Of a stretch of DNA of 51,796 nt, positions 25,472 to 32,248 are shown in pieces. Origin of the DNA: an uncultured Eubacteriales bacterium (GTDB lineage: Bacteria > Bacillota > Clostridia > Peptostreptococcales > Anaerovoracaceae); contig CASEOD010000007.1 in assembly GCA_949289445.1 (NCBI GenBank), positions 1 through 51,796 on the forward strand. Direction: 5' to 3'. Below the pieces are notes generated by a model, which worked only from the letters and a program-made list of their open reading frames with translations, was not told the origin of the DNA and ran no database searches. The position numbers and the translations under genes were made by a program. Position 1 is the first letter of the stretch. Every line of letters starts with the position of its first letter.

Positions 25472-26950
25472 CTAGTGATTGAATTTTTTTACCTTGGATT
25501 CATGGCAGTACTGCTTCAGGGTTTCAATGTTTTCATCCATCCAGGCACCCCGTTCCGCGATAAAGGTTTTTAGCTGTTCTATAGCGGCATCGTAGTCTTC
25601 CGGGTTTCTCTCAGAAGGGGAGAGAGGCTGATACTCGTCAAAGGTATAGCCCCACACGGAAAAGTTGCGCTCTATGGCAGGACCCAGATATGCGATCGTG
25701 TCATCGATGTATTGAAAGAGGTATTCGTCACTGAGCCAGGTTTCACGAAGTTCACGATACCGTTCTATGACCCGATCTATAAAAGTCTCATCCTTACAGA
25801 GCATGTAGAACCAGGTGATGTACTGAAGCTGAAAACGCTGAGGCGTTACCTGAGATTCAGTATAATTGTCACAGGCTGAGTTAAAATCCCAGATACACAT
25901 TTTGTATTTTCCGCGGACATCCTTGTATATGTAGGTAGACAGACCACCTGCATCATAATTGCAGGTAAACTCATGGATGATGAAATAATCCGCAAATGAG
26001 TCTATGTCGGCGTAGTTCCACCAGGCATAGGGCTCTGTATCGTAGTCATAAGAATAGAGACTTTTTTCAAAATCTGAGAAGTCCTGCCTGATGTATTCAA
26101 TCCGATCAGGGGTCAGACTGCCGGTACCCGGATAGACAATATCGATAACATTGTTTCTTCGTAAAGCATAGCTGGTAAAAGTATCGATGTTTTTCAGGGC
26201 ATTCTGACTGCCTTTATCCAGTCTTAATACATAACTTACCATGGTCTGACTGTCATTTTCCGGCTCAGTCAGATTCAGTCTTCCGGGACTGCCGTTGGTG
26301 ATGGTTTCTGTCAGTACATACAGTCCCTGATATTCTCCGTTGATGACGATTTCGCAGAAGCGCACGTTGGGTGCGTAATCCATGATTTCTCCGGCAATAT
26401 TGTACCACATGTAGTTTCGAATAAGTGTCTTGTCAAGGTACGGGCCGTGAAGTGCCCATTCGTGATGCGCATCCATTCCCAGCATTTCCACGTCCCGATT
26501 TTCTGTACCGCTGTCGTCTGTGGTTTTCAGCAGATAGTTTTTCTTGTCAAAGAATCTGGAACTGTTTCCTCTGATACGGATCTGCCCTTCGGTTTCCAGA
26601 GAAGGCTGATCTGTAATGTGATGACTGGCGCCTTCGGTATCTATCACTTTTACGGAGCAGGAAACGGTGGAACTTCCGTCCGCGGCTTTTGTGACTTCCC
26701 TGTAATGGTATTTGTCCTTGCCTGTTACAATGGGTTCTCCAGGAATGCTGACATCTTCCGTATCAATGACGATCAGAGGAAGATGACTGCAAAGAGCGTC
26801 TCCTTCACAGCTGCAGTCCGTATCCGTCTGTGCTGCCGAAAGATGCTGATGTACTCTGATTTTGTCTGCCTGCGTATCCAGAGAAAGGGCTGCGACGGAT
26901 ACGGTCATCATGAGCAGTAGGGCGGCAATGCCCGCCAGCCTGTATTTCAT
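25472..26950 (-). CDS. CotH-family atypical protein kinase, exported
   Basis: 492 aa with an N-terminal signal peptide (MKYRLAGIAALLLMMTVSVA). CotH proteins are atypical kinases; in Bacillus CotH phosphorylates spore-coat proteins. Visible motifs are RIRGNSSRFFDKKNYLLK (125-142, ATP-contacting Arg and Lys), GLYVLTETI with the conserved Glu, and CIWDFNSACDNY (353-363) containing the DFxxxxD metal site. Here it would act on an extracytoplasmic protein or glycan. It lies between DUF4956 and the glycosidase, with a 13-nt gap on the 3' side and AAGGAGG before the ATG. The CotH-DUF4956-VTC neighbourhood recurs in Gram-positives as far as I know; the joint function is unresolved. Confidence 0.88.
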   Translation of the reverse strand: MKYRLAGIAALLLMMTVSVAALSLDTQADKIRVHQHLSAAQTDTDCSCEGDALCSHLPLIVIDTEDVSIPGEPIVTGKDKYHYREVTKAADGSSTVSCSVKVIDTEGASHHITDQPSLETEGQIRIRGNSSRFFDKKNYLLKTTDDSGTENRDVEMLGMDAHHEWALHGPYLDKTLIRNYMWYNIAGEIMDYAPNVRFCEIVINGEYQGLYVLTETITNGSPGRLNLTEPENDSQTMVSYVLRLDKGSQNALKNIDTFTSYALRRNNVIDIVYPGTGSLTPDRIEYIRQDFSDFEKSLYSYDYDTEPYAWWNYADIDSFADYFIIHEFTCNYDAGGLSTYIYKDVRGKYKMCIWDFNSACDNYTESQVTPQRFQLQYITWFYMLCKDETFIDRVIERYRELRETWLSDEYLFQYIDDTIAYLGPAIERNFSVWGYTFDEYQPLSPSERNPEDYDAAIEQLKTFIAERGAWMDENIETLKQYCHESKVKKFNH

Positions 26951-26983
26951 GTACTATGCCTCCTTTTACAGTGATAAGGAATT

Positions 26984-27679
26984 TTAGCTGCTGATCTCGT
27001 CGTTCTGCATTACGATGTTTAAGTAATCGACATGCCCCACTTCATAAACCGCATCGGTGAGACTTTTCTGTTTATTGCCGGAATGCTTGGCTTTCTGAGC
27101 TTTTTCCATACTCTGCCTGCTGATTTCATAGATAAATTCCACGCTGTTTTCTGTAGTATTTTTGACACGGAGATTTGCTTTCCGGGCAAAGAAATGGAAA
27201 ATGACAGCTTCCATTTTTTCTTCATTGGTTCTGGCGGTGCGGATAATCAGCAGCAGGCGGTTGTCATTTTTTATCCTGCCCAAAACGAGCAGAACAAGGA
27301 AAGTGAAGGCTCCGCCCACTGAAGCGACGGCAAAGTCACCTGCACCGCAGCAGATTCCCGTCACAATTGCCCAGAAGATGTACACTGTGTCGCGGGAGTC
27401 CTTGATGGCGGTCCTGAACCTGACGATGGACAGGGCACCAACCATACCCAGTGACATGGCAATATTGTTGCCGATGACGATCATGACAGCTGTAGTGATG
27501 ACGGTGAGAGCCACCAGGCTGACATTGAATTTTTTACTGTAGATGCTTCCCTCGTGAGAAATGCTGTAGGAAAGAAAGATAAAAAAAGCAATGACGGTGG
27601 CGACAACCATCCTCAAAATAATGGTCTGGGGATTTAATTGGCCTGAGTTCTCAAAGGCCTCAAACAGTAATTCTTTCAT
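26984..27679 (-). CDS. DUF4956 membrane protein
   Basis: 231 aa. Four predicted helices occupy ~20-145, including the family signature SLGMVGALSIVRFRTAIKDSRDTVYIFWAI. A cytoplasmic alpha/beta tail (~150-231, FHFFARKANLRVKNT) follows. The function is unknown, but the family is regularly found beside VTC-domain and CotH proteins, so a role with a phosphate-polymer or surface-glycan machine is inferred. AAAGGAG lies 8 nt before the ATG. Confidence 0.87.
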   Translation of the reverse strand: MKELLFEAFENSGQLNPQTIILRMVVATVIAFFIFLSYSISHEGSIYSKKFNVSLVALTVITTAVMIVIGNNIAMSLGMVGALSIVRFRTAIKDSRDTVYIFWAIVTGICCGAGDFAVASVGGAFTFLVLLVLGRIKNDNRLLLIIRTARTNEEKMEAVIFHFFARKANLRVKNTTENSVEFIYEISRQSMEKAQKAKHSGNKQKSLTDAVYEVGHVDYLNIVMQNDEISS

Positions 27680-27713
27680 AACGATGCTCCTTTACTCGAT
27701 GCTTTTGTACCGG

Positions 27714-28409
27714 CTACAGGCTGAATTTCAGCCCGGCGCTTCTTGCAAGACAGTATTTGCTTACGGAGAGTTCCGATCTGTCTGCCATATTGACCAGATT
27801 CTTTATATAGCTGAGAAGAAATCCGTTGTACTTGACTTCCAGTATTCCGTTATATGGGTCCAGAACAGGATACATGTTCAGATCTTCGCAGAAAAGATCG
27901 AAACAGGCTTCTGTTGCCCGTATTTGATGATCCAGAGTGATGCGGATGTTGTTCTCTTTTGCGATATATGCTTTTCGTCTGTATTCCACTACAGTTTTTG
28001 GCCGGTAGCACAGCCGGTTCATAAGGCCGTAGCATTCAGAGGCAAAAGGGTCGGAATACCTGAGAAGACTGCCGTAATTTCCTGCAGCCAGTTCGACTGC
28101 ATCGGCTCTGGTTATTTTTAAGGAACGCTTTTTCTGATAATTGCCTTCTTTCTGTTTCAGCTCCAGCATGGCGAAGGAAGAGGCAGGATCGTAAATACGC
28201 AGACGGATCTTTCTGCGAAGGGAAACGCCTTCGATTTTTTCGAAATAATCCCGCTCGTCGAGAGTATCGAAATACAGGGAGCGGATACTGTAGCCCCGGG
28301 GTCCGTTGTGCTTATCTTGCAGCATAACTGGTTCCAGTCTCTGAGAAAGCTTTTGCATGGCGATCCGGTTCATAAAAAATTTTTTCTCCTGACGATAAAC
28401 TTCGTTCAA
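27714..28409 (-). CDS. VTC-domain (polyphosphate polymerase-type) protein
   Basis: 231-aa cytoplasmic protein with the VTC/CYTH-like tunnel fold. Segments include RQEKKFFMNRIAMQKL, GYSIRSLYFDTLDERDYFEK, SLRRKIRLRIYD, AMLELKQKEGNYQKKRSLKI, VVEYRRKAYIA, RITLDHQIRA and ILEVKYNGFL. These alternating basic and acidic residues line the tunnel that binds triphosphate and metal in yeast Vtc4. Bacterial activity is unproven. The start is TTG 28409, 7 nt after GGAGGTGA. A longer frame to 28478 would run through the terminator and is rejected. The gene is first after the riboswitch terminator and so is directly gated by it. Confidence 0.85.
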   Translation of the reverse strand: MNEVYRQEKKFFMNRIAMQKLSQRLEPVMLQDKHNGPRGYSIRSLYFDTLDERDYFEKIEGVSLRRKIRLRIYDPASSFAMLELKQKEGNYQKKRSLKITRADAVELAAGNYGSLLRYSDPFASECYGLMNRLCYRPKTVVEYRRKAYIAKENNIRITLDHQIRATEACFDLFCEDLNMYPVLDPYNGILEVKYNGFLLSYIKNLVNMADRSELSVSKYCLARSAGLKFSL

Positions 28410-28422
28410 AATTTCACCTCCG

Positions 28423-28472
28423 AAAAAAATAAAAGGCTGCAAATCTTTAGATGTGACTAAAGTTTTGCAGCC
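28423..28472 (-). terminator. riboswitch-controlled intrinsic terminator
   Basis: On the minus strand the arms 28472-28457 and 28450-28435 pair over 15 bp with one A-A mismatch around a 6-nt loop. TTTTATTTTTTT follows at 28434-28423. The GGAGG of the VTC gene begins 1 nt later. The 5' arm is also the 3' end of the c-di-GMP aptamer, so both cannot form together. Confidence 0.9.
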
Positions 28473-28546
28473 TGACAATCGTAGCTTTGCGCCGTAGACT
28501 CATAGCTTTGCGTCGCCGCTTTTCAGCGGGTTTGCCTAAAATATTG
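28462..28546 (-). promoter_or_regulatory. c-di-GMP-I (GEMM) riboswitch aptamer
   Basis: Minus-strand RNA between the cyclase stop and the VTC gene. It contains the GEMM-I core in order: GGCAAACC (28536-28529), a stem-loop CCGCT-GAAA-AGCGG with the GNRA tetraloop, then GACGCAAAGC (28514-28505), a second arm around AGTCTACGGCGCAAAGCTACGA, and the 3' element CAGGCTGC (28474-28467). P1 would pair TTTT/GCA upstream with TGC/AAAA downstream, though with mismatches. The P1 3' strand is the terminator's 5' arm, so ligand binding should favour read-through (ON switch, inferred). No promoter lies between the cyclase and this RNA, so it probably acts inside the operon. Confidence 0.85.
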
Positions 28547-28555
28547 AACTCTGTG

Positions 28556-28572
28556 CAGCTGATGATCAGCTG
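28556..28572. repeat. 17-bp inverted repeat over the cyclase stop codon
   Basis: CAGCTGAT and ATCAGCTG are separated by one base. The repeat spans the cyclase stop (28566-28568) and lies just 5' of the aptamer in the transcript. In RNA it could form a 7-bp hairpin with a 3-nt loop. Confidence 0.6.
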
Positions 28573-30098
28573 AGTCGACAGACCTGATTCTTTCCGTTTT
28601 GCTTGGCCTGATAGACAGCATCATCTGTTTTTCGATACAGCTCCGCATAGGATAACGTATCGGAGTCGGCAGAAGCCAGTCCGATGCTACAGGTAACCCT
28701 CACATTTACTCCCTCAACTCTGATTCTGGAAACACGCAGCCGAAGAATCTCAGCATATGTTTCAAATCTGATCATTTCTGAAGTAGCGAGGAGAACCAGA
28801 AACTCATCTCCGCCGATTCGGCCGGCGCGGGCACGCATGGGAACTGTGTCGCGGATCAGATCGGCAACCTGTTTCAGCACTTTGTCACCTACGGGATGAC
28901 CGTAGGTGTCGTTGACATCCTTAAAATTGTCGATGTCCAGCAACAGAGCATGGAGAACTTCTCCGCTTCCAAGTCTTTTCAATTTGTTTTCGCCGTAATG
29001 CTCGATGGCTTTTTTGTTGAGAAGTCCTGTAAACAGGTCTCTCTGCAGATCCTGTTCAAGCTGTATGATTTTTTCTTTTCTGTCTGTAATATCTGAAAGA
29101 ATGCCCACGCCCAGAAACGGTTTGTCATCTTTCGTCTTCTGCGAAATAACCCGAAGTTCAAACCATTTTTCTTCTCCGGTTTTCACAGGAAGCAGCAGAT
29201 CGTATTTCTGAAAGGGAACGCCTGCGCGAATCTGTTCCAGACAGCCCAGCAGCACCTGTTTCTGATCTGAGGACAAATTGTTCTTCTTGCAGATGGCATC
29301 GGAAAAGTGGGAGATGCTTTCGCTCTCACCGAACATTTCCGACCATTCTTTTGAAAACAGAATGGAATCTTCTTTGAGGTTCCATTCAAACGTTATATAA
29401 TTTCCCTGTTCATGAATCAGTTCATACTGTTCTATCGACAGCCTGAAATCCCTCTGTGTATCGGAAAGTTCCTGCTGCAGCGCCTTTAGTTTTCTGTCCT
29501 GCAGCATCTCAATGCCAAAGTGCCGGTACCTTGCGAGGTAGATTATGATACATAAAAAAGCTGTGATTGCAAAATTGATTAAAGATCCCGAATCCCCTAT
29601 GCACAGAAAAAGGAAGAGGATAAAGCCGCCGCAGCTGATGAGAAGATTGCACAGGGCATAAATCGGGTGCATGATCAGCAGCGCCGAAAAAACCAGTACG
29701 GCAGTTGTCACAGTGACGGTTGCCACAGCAGGAGACTGCTGCAGCAGACTTGCTCTGTATATATCATACATGTTAAACAGAGTATGCCACAACAGCATTG
29801 CACTGGCACTGATCATATAGAGCCGGTGCCTTGATGCCGGGGCCATTCTTACGAAAAACTCCAGCATAAGAAAAAGTATCGCTATGATAAAATAAGTAAG
29901 GTAGAATCCGAAATATATCTGATTATTCAGTGTGCTCAGTTTTGTATCAGTTAAAAAAAGAACACGGAATATATTCATGAGTTCTACAATAACCGCAACT
30001 GCGGTGCCTGCGCATAAAATAATACGGTTCTGTGGCAGAGATTTCTCCAGAAACTCTTTGTCTCTGCCGGCACTTTTGCCGAATATAGAGCTGCTCAT
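28566..30098 (-). CDS. membrane diguanylate cyclase: multi-TM, PAS, GGDEF
   Basis: 510 aa. About six helices occupy residues 25-190 (7TMR- or MASE-like sensor). A short coiled coil and a PAS domain (~225-338, ITFEWNLKEDSILFSKEWSEMF to LGVGILSDITDRKEK) follow. The GGDEF domain (~350-508) has DLFTGLLNK, LLLDIDNFKDVNDTYGHPVGD and an intact RIGGDEFLVLL (GGDEF at 429-433), so c-di-GMP synthesis is expected. The RxxD product-inhibition site normally just upstream is absent (PMRARAGRI there). It has a near-consensus promoter at 30281-30309 and a leader with a hairpin. Its transcript runs into the c-di-GMP riboswitch, linking its own product to expression of the genes behind it. Confidence 0.92.
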   Translation of the reverse strand: MSSSIFGKSAGRDKEFLEKSLPQNRIILCAGTAVAVIVELMNIFRVLFLTDTKLSTLNNQIYFGFYLTYFIIAILFLMLEFFVRMAPASRHRLYMISASAMLLWHTLFNMYDIYRASLLQQSPAVATVTVTTAVLVFSALLIMHPIYALCNLLISCGGFILFLFLCIGDSGSLINFAITAFLCIIIYLARYRHFGIEMLQDRKLKALQQELSDTQRDFRLSIEQYELIHEQGNYITFEWNLKEDSILFSKEWSEMFGESESISHFSDAICKKNNLSSDQKQVLLGCLEQIRAGVPFQKYDLLLPVKTGEEKWFELRVISQKTKDDKPFLGVGILSDITDRKEKIIQLEQDLQRDLFTGLLNKKAIEHYGENKLKRLGSGEVLHALLLDIDNFKDVNDTYGHPVGDKVLKQVADLIRDTVPMRARAGRIGGDEFLVLLATSEMIRFETYAEILRLRVSRIRVEGVNVRVTCSIGLASADSDTLSYAELYRKTDDAVYQAKQNGKNQVCRLS

Positions 30099-30184
30099 CG
30101 TGATTACCTTTTCTAAGTTTCAATAACGGTTAGCCTTTGCTCTATAGATACCGCTTTTTCAATGTTTCAAACCTGAAAAGCAGA

Positions 30185-30203
30185 AAGTATAAAATTTATA
30201 CTT
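30185..30203. repeat. 19-bp inverted repeat in the cyclase leader
   Basis: AAGTATAAA and TTTATACTT flank a single base, an almost perfect palindrome about 85 bp before the cyclase ATG. Possible operator; the binding protein is unknown. Confidence 0.5.
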
Positions 30204-30210
30204 AATAATT

Positions 30211-30244
30211 AAAATAAAACCCGCTTTCTTTTCGGAAAGAGGTT
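30211..30244 (-). terminator. terminator or attenuator in the cyclase leader
   Basis: On the minus strand AACC-T-CTTTC and GAAAG-CG-GGTT pair around a 6-nt loop and are followed by TTATTTT. It lies downstream of the promoter at 30281-30309 and before the gene, so it could attenuate the transcript or release an RNA of about 70 nt. Confidence 0.5.
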
Positions 30245-30280
30245 GATTTGTTCTCATGTTTTAATAAGGCTTATACAGAC

Positions 30281-30309
30281 AGTATACTTTATGATTTTTG
30301 AAAAGTCAA
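30281..30309 (-). promoter_or_regulatory. near-consensus sigma-A promoter of the diguanylate cyclase operon
   Basis: On the minus strand TTGACT (30304-30309), a 17-bp spacer and TATACT (30281-30286), 5/6 matches to each consensus box. It lies between the AEC transporter stop and the cyclase, and implies a leader of about 175 nt. Confidence 0.8.
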
Positions 30310-30346
30310 TATTTTGTGATGACTTGGGGAAAGGGAAGAGGGAACA

Positions 30347-31294
30347 CTACAGCAAACCCAGAGTTTTCAGTACAAAGAGCCAGCCTGTCAGTGTGAAAGA
30401 GAGAAAGAATGTGGTCAGCATGACGGAACTGCTGGTCAGGGTACCTTCATGTCCCATATTTTTTGCCATCACATAACAGCTTACCGTAGTGGATGAGCAG
30501 CACATGATCAGGATGGCAGCCAGCTTGTGACCGGTAAACCCCATGGAAACAGCGACGGGAATGAAAATAAGACCGAGTCCGATGAGCTTGATAAATGCGG
30601 CAAGCCCTGCAGAAGAAGCGCTTTTGCGGGCTTTTTTCAAATCGAAGCCTGCACCCATGGCAAGAAGGCCCAGAGGAGTCGCCAGTCGTCCGATATTTTC
30701 TGCGGTAGTATTGAGAATCTGCGGCATGGGAAGTCTGAGAAGAGCCCAGAGGAGTCCCAGAACCACACCCCAGATAATAGGATTGGTCAGGATACCTTTA
30801 CAGGCTGAAAGGATCAGCTTCCTGTTCAGGGGTTCCCGATGCGGTTTGTAAAAAGAAAGTACCACTACGGCCATGATGTTATAAAGCGGTACGGAACCGA
30901 CAATCATGAGAGGCGCCATACCGGAGGAACCGTAGATGTTCTGAATCAGAGCAATTCCCATGATTGCCGCACTGCTTCTGTAGGCGGCCTGGATAAATTC
31001 TCCCTGCAGTCCTTTGTCGTGAAGGAGATAGGAAACTCCAACGCAAAGAGCGATGGAAAGGGCTGTGGCAATAAAACAGAACAGAACAAAGCGAGTATCC
31101 CAGACACGATAAAAATCCTCTCCACACAGGTCATAGAAAACGAGAACCGGCAGAGCGGTCTTAAAAACGAAGCTGTTTAACTTTGCAACAAAGATTTCGT
31201 CAAAGATGCCGAACCTCATGAAAATCATACCCAGAATCATAAGGAGAAATACAGGAGCCACGGCGCTGACAGAAAAAATAAAATTAGATAGCAT
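30347..31294 (-). CDS. AEC-family (auxin efflux carrier-like) transporter
   Basis: 315-aa integral membrane protein with ~10 helices in two inverted halves, as in the AEC/BART family. It shows APVFLLMILGMIFMRFGIF and FVFKTALPVLVF in the first half, and GRLATPLGLLAMGAGFDL and MCCSSTTVSCYVMAKNMG in the second. Bacterial members export or exchange small organic acids such as malate, but the substrate here is not inferable. The frame extends to 31366; ATG 31294 (MLSNFIF) is chosen because it begins at the first helix and has AGAAAGG upstream. It precedes the cyclase promoter on the same strand with no obvious terminator between them. Confidence 0.87.
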   Translation of the reverse strand: MLSNFIFSVSAVAPVFLLMILGMIFMRFGIFDEIFVAKLNSFVFKTALPVLVFYDLCGEDFYRVWDTRFVLFCFIATALSIALCVGVSYLLHDKGLQGEFIQAAYRSSAAIMGIALIQNIYGSSGMAPLMIVGSVPLYNIMAVVVLSFYKPHREPLNRKLILSACKGILTNPIIWGVVLGLLWALLRLPMPQILNTTAENIGRLATPLGLLAMGAGFDLKKARKSASSAGLAAFIKLIGLGLIFIPVAVSMGFTGHKLAAILIMCCSSTTVSCYVMAKNMGHEGTLTSSSVMLTTFFLSFTLTGWLFVLKTLGLL

Positions 31295-31420
31295 TTTGAT
31301 CCGGCCTTTCTGAAATGTCAATCTATATTTTACGCTGACAGAAAGCAAAGTGCAAGATTTTTCCATCTATATTTTTTTCGTCAGGGAAGATAATAAGAAA
31401 AAAAGCAGGAGGAATAAAAA

Positions 31421-31510
31421 ATGGATAAAAACAACAAGAAAAAGAACCAGAAGACTAATAACCAGAAAAACAATGACGAAAAGAACAAAGAAGAGAAGAA
31501 ACAGTTCTAA
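31421..31510 (+). CDS. 29-aa Lys/Asn-rich peptide
   Basis: Short ORF reading MDKNNKKKNQKTNNQKNNDE then KNKEEKKQF, composed almost wholly of K, N, Q, E and D. AGGAGG (31407-31412) sits 8 nt before the ATG and a strong terminator follows 25 nt after the stop, so it looks like a real monocistronic gene. The composition recalls small spore-associated or nucleic-acid-binding peptides, but no family is recognised. Confidence 0.6.
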   Translation: MDKNNKKKNQKTNNQKNNDEKNKEEKKQF

Positions 31511-31535
31511 GTACGACCTTTTAATTTAGTATGAC

Positions 31536-31592
31536 AAAAAAAGCTGATTTAATTTTTCCTCACAGAGGAGCAGTTAAATTCGGCTTTTTTTG
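31536..31592 (+). terminator. bidirectional intrinsic terminator
   Basis: AAAAAAGCTGATTTAA pairs with TTAAATTCGGCTTTTTT, with a small CCTC/GAGG hairpin inside. A-run and T-run on the two sides make it usable on both strands. It closes the 29-aa gene. Confidence 0.75.
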
Positions 31593-31613
31593 CGTGAAAA
31601 ACACCATTTCAAT

Positions 31614-31642
31614 TTGCCAAGGACGCCGTTTTATTGTATAAT
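31614..31642 (+). promoter_or_regulatory. sigma-A promoter of the 186-aa gene / UPF0182 unit
   Basis: TTGCCA (31614-31619), a 17-bp spacer and a perfect TATAAT (31637-31642), 30 bp before the ATG at 31672. Confidence 0.75.
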
Positions 31643-31671
31643 ATTATGAAGTATTATCAGGAGGAACGACG

Positions 31672-32232
31672 ATGAACATAATTGGTGATTTTGGAAAATT
31701 TGTGATTCAGTATCAAAATCAGATTGAGTTTTTTCTGATTCTCCTTGCTGTGATACTCGTTGTGGTTTTTATCATCAGAACAGTTTTGGGAGAAAGACGC
31801 AAACGAACGCTGCTTTCGCAGATTAACGACACGGTATCGGATATTCATGCTGCGGTAAACCGTATGGATAACCGGAAGCCGGATGTCATTTACATAGATA
31901 ACAGAACCGCAGACAAATCCTGTGAAGAGAACCCTGTCTCTGTTTTGGCGGAGCAAAGCAGACAGCAGGCTGTGGCGGCTGCCGCCGTCGACGGGCAGAC
32001 AGAGGAAACCGATGGAGATCCGGAAACAGAGTCTCCGGCTGCAGCGGATTCTGCTGCCGGTTTTTCACAAAAGGCTGCCCCTGACTGCGGGGGAGATACT
32101 TCGGCTGATGGAACGCTGCAGGAAGAGAAGGCAGTGGAGATCCCGAGAAAGTATACTGATTTGGAATGCGGTATTTCCAAGAATGGAAAAGTCTATACCA
32201 TAGAAGAATTACAGAGACAGATTAAAGAATAG
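31672..32232 (+). CDS. single-pass membrane protein with acidic, low-complexity tail
   Basis: 186 aa, no family recognised. One helix at ~20-37 (FFLILLAVILVVVFIIRTV) is followed by a basic stretch (GERRKRTL), which puts the tail in the cytoplasm. A short coiled-coil-like part (LLSQINDTVSDIHAAVNRMD) leads to an Ala/Glu/Asp-rich disordered region (~90-155) and a final ordered bit (YTDLECGISKNGKVYTIEELQRQIKE). AGGAGG lies 7 nt before the ATG, under the promoter at 31614-31642. It is 16 nt from the next gene and likely in one operon with the zinc-ribbon and UPF0182 genes. Confidence 0.75.
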   Translation: MNIIGDFGKFVIQYQNQIEFFLILLAVILVVVFIIRTVLGERRKRTLLSQINDTVSDIHAAVNRMDNRKPDVIYIDNRTADKSCEENPVSVLAEQSRQQAVAAAAVDGQTEETDGDPETESPAAADSAAGFSQKAAPDCGGDTSADGTLQEEKAVEIPRKYTDLECGISKNGKVYTIEELQRQIKE

Positions 32233-32248
32233 ATTGCAGGAGGCATTT

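Noticed and set aside
30243..30476. 77-codon plus-strand ORF overlapping the cyclase promoter and AEC gene end
   Set aside because: Antisense to a clear transporter gene, with no binding site or family resemblance.
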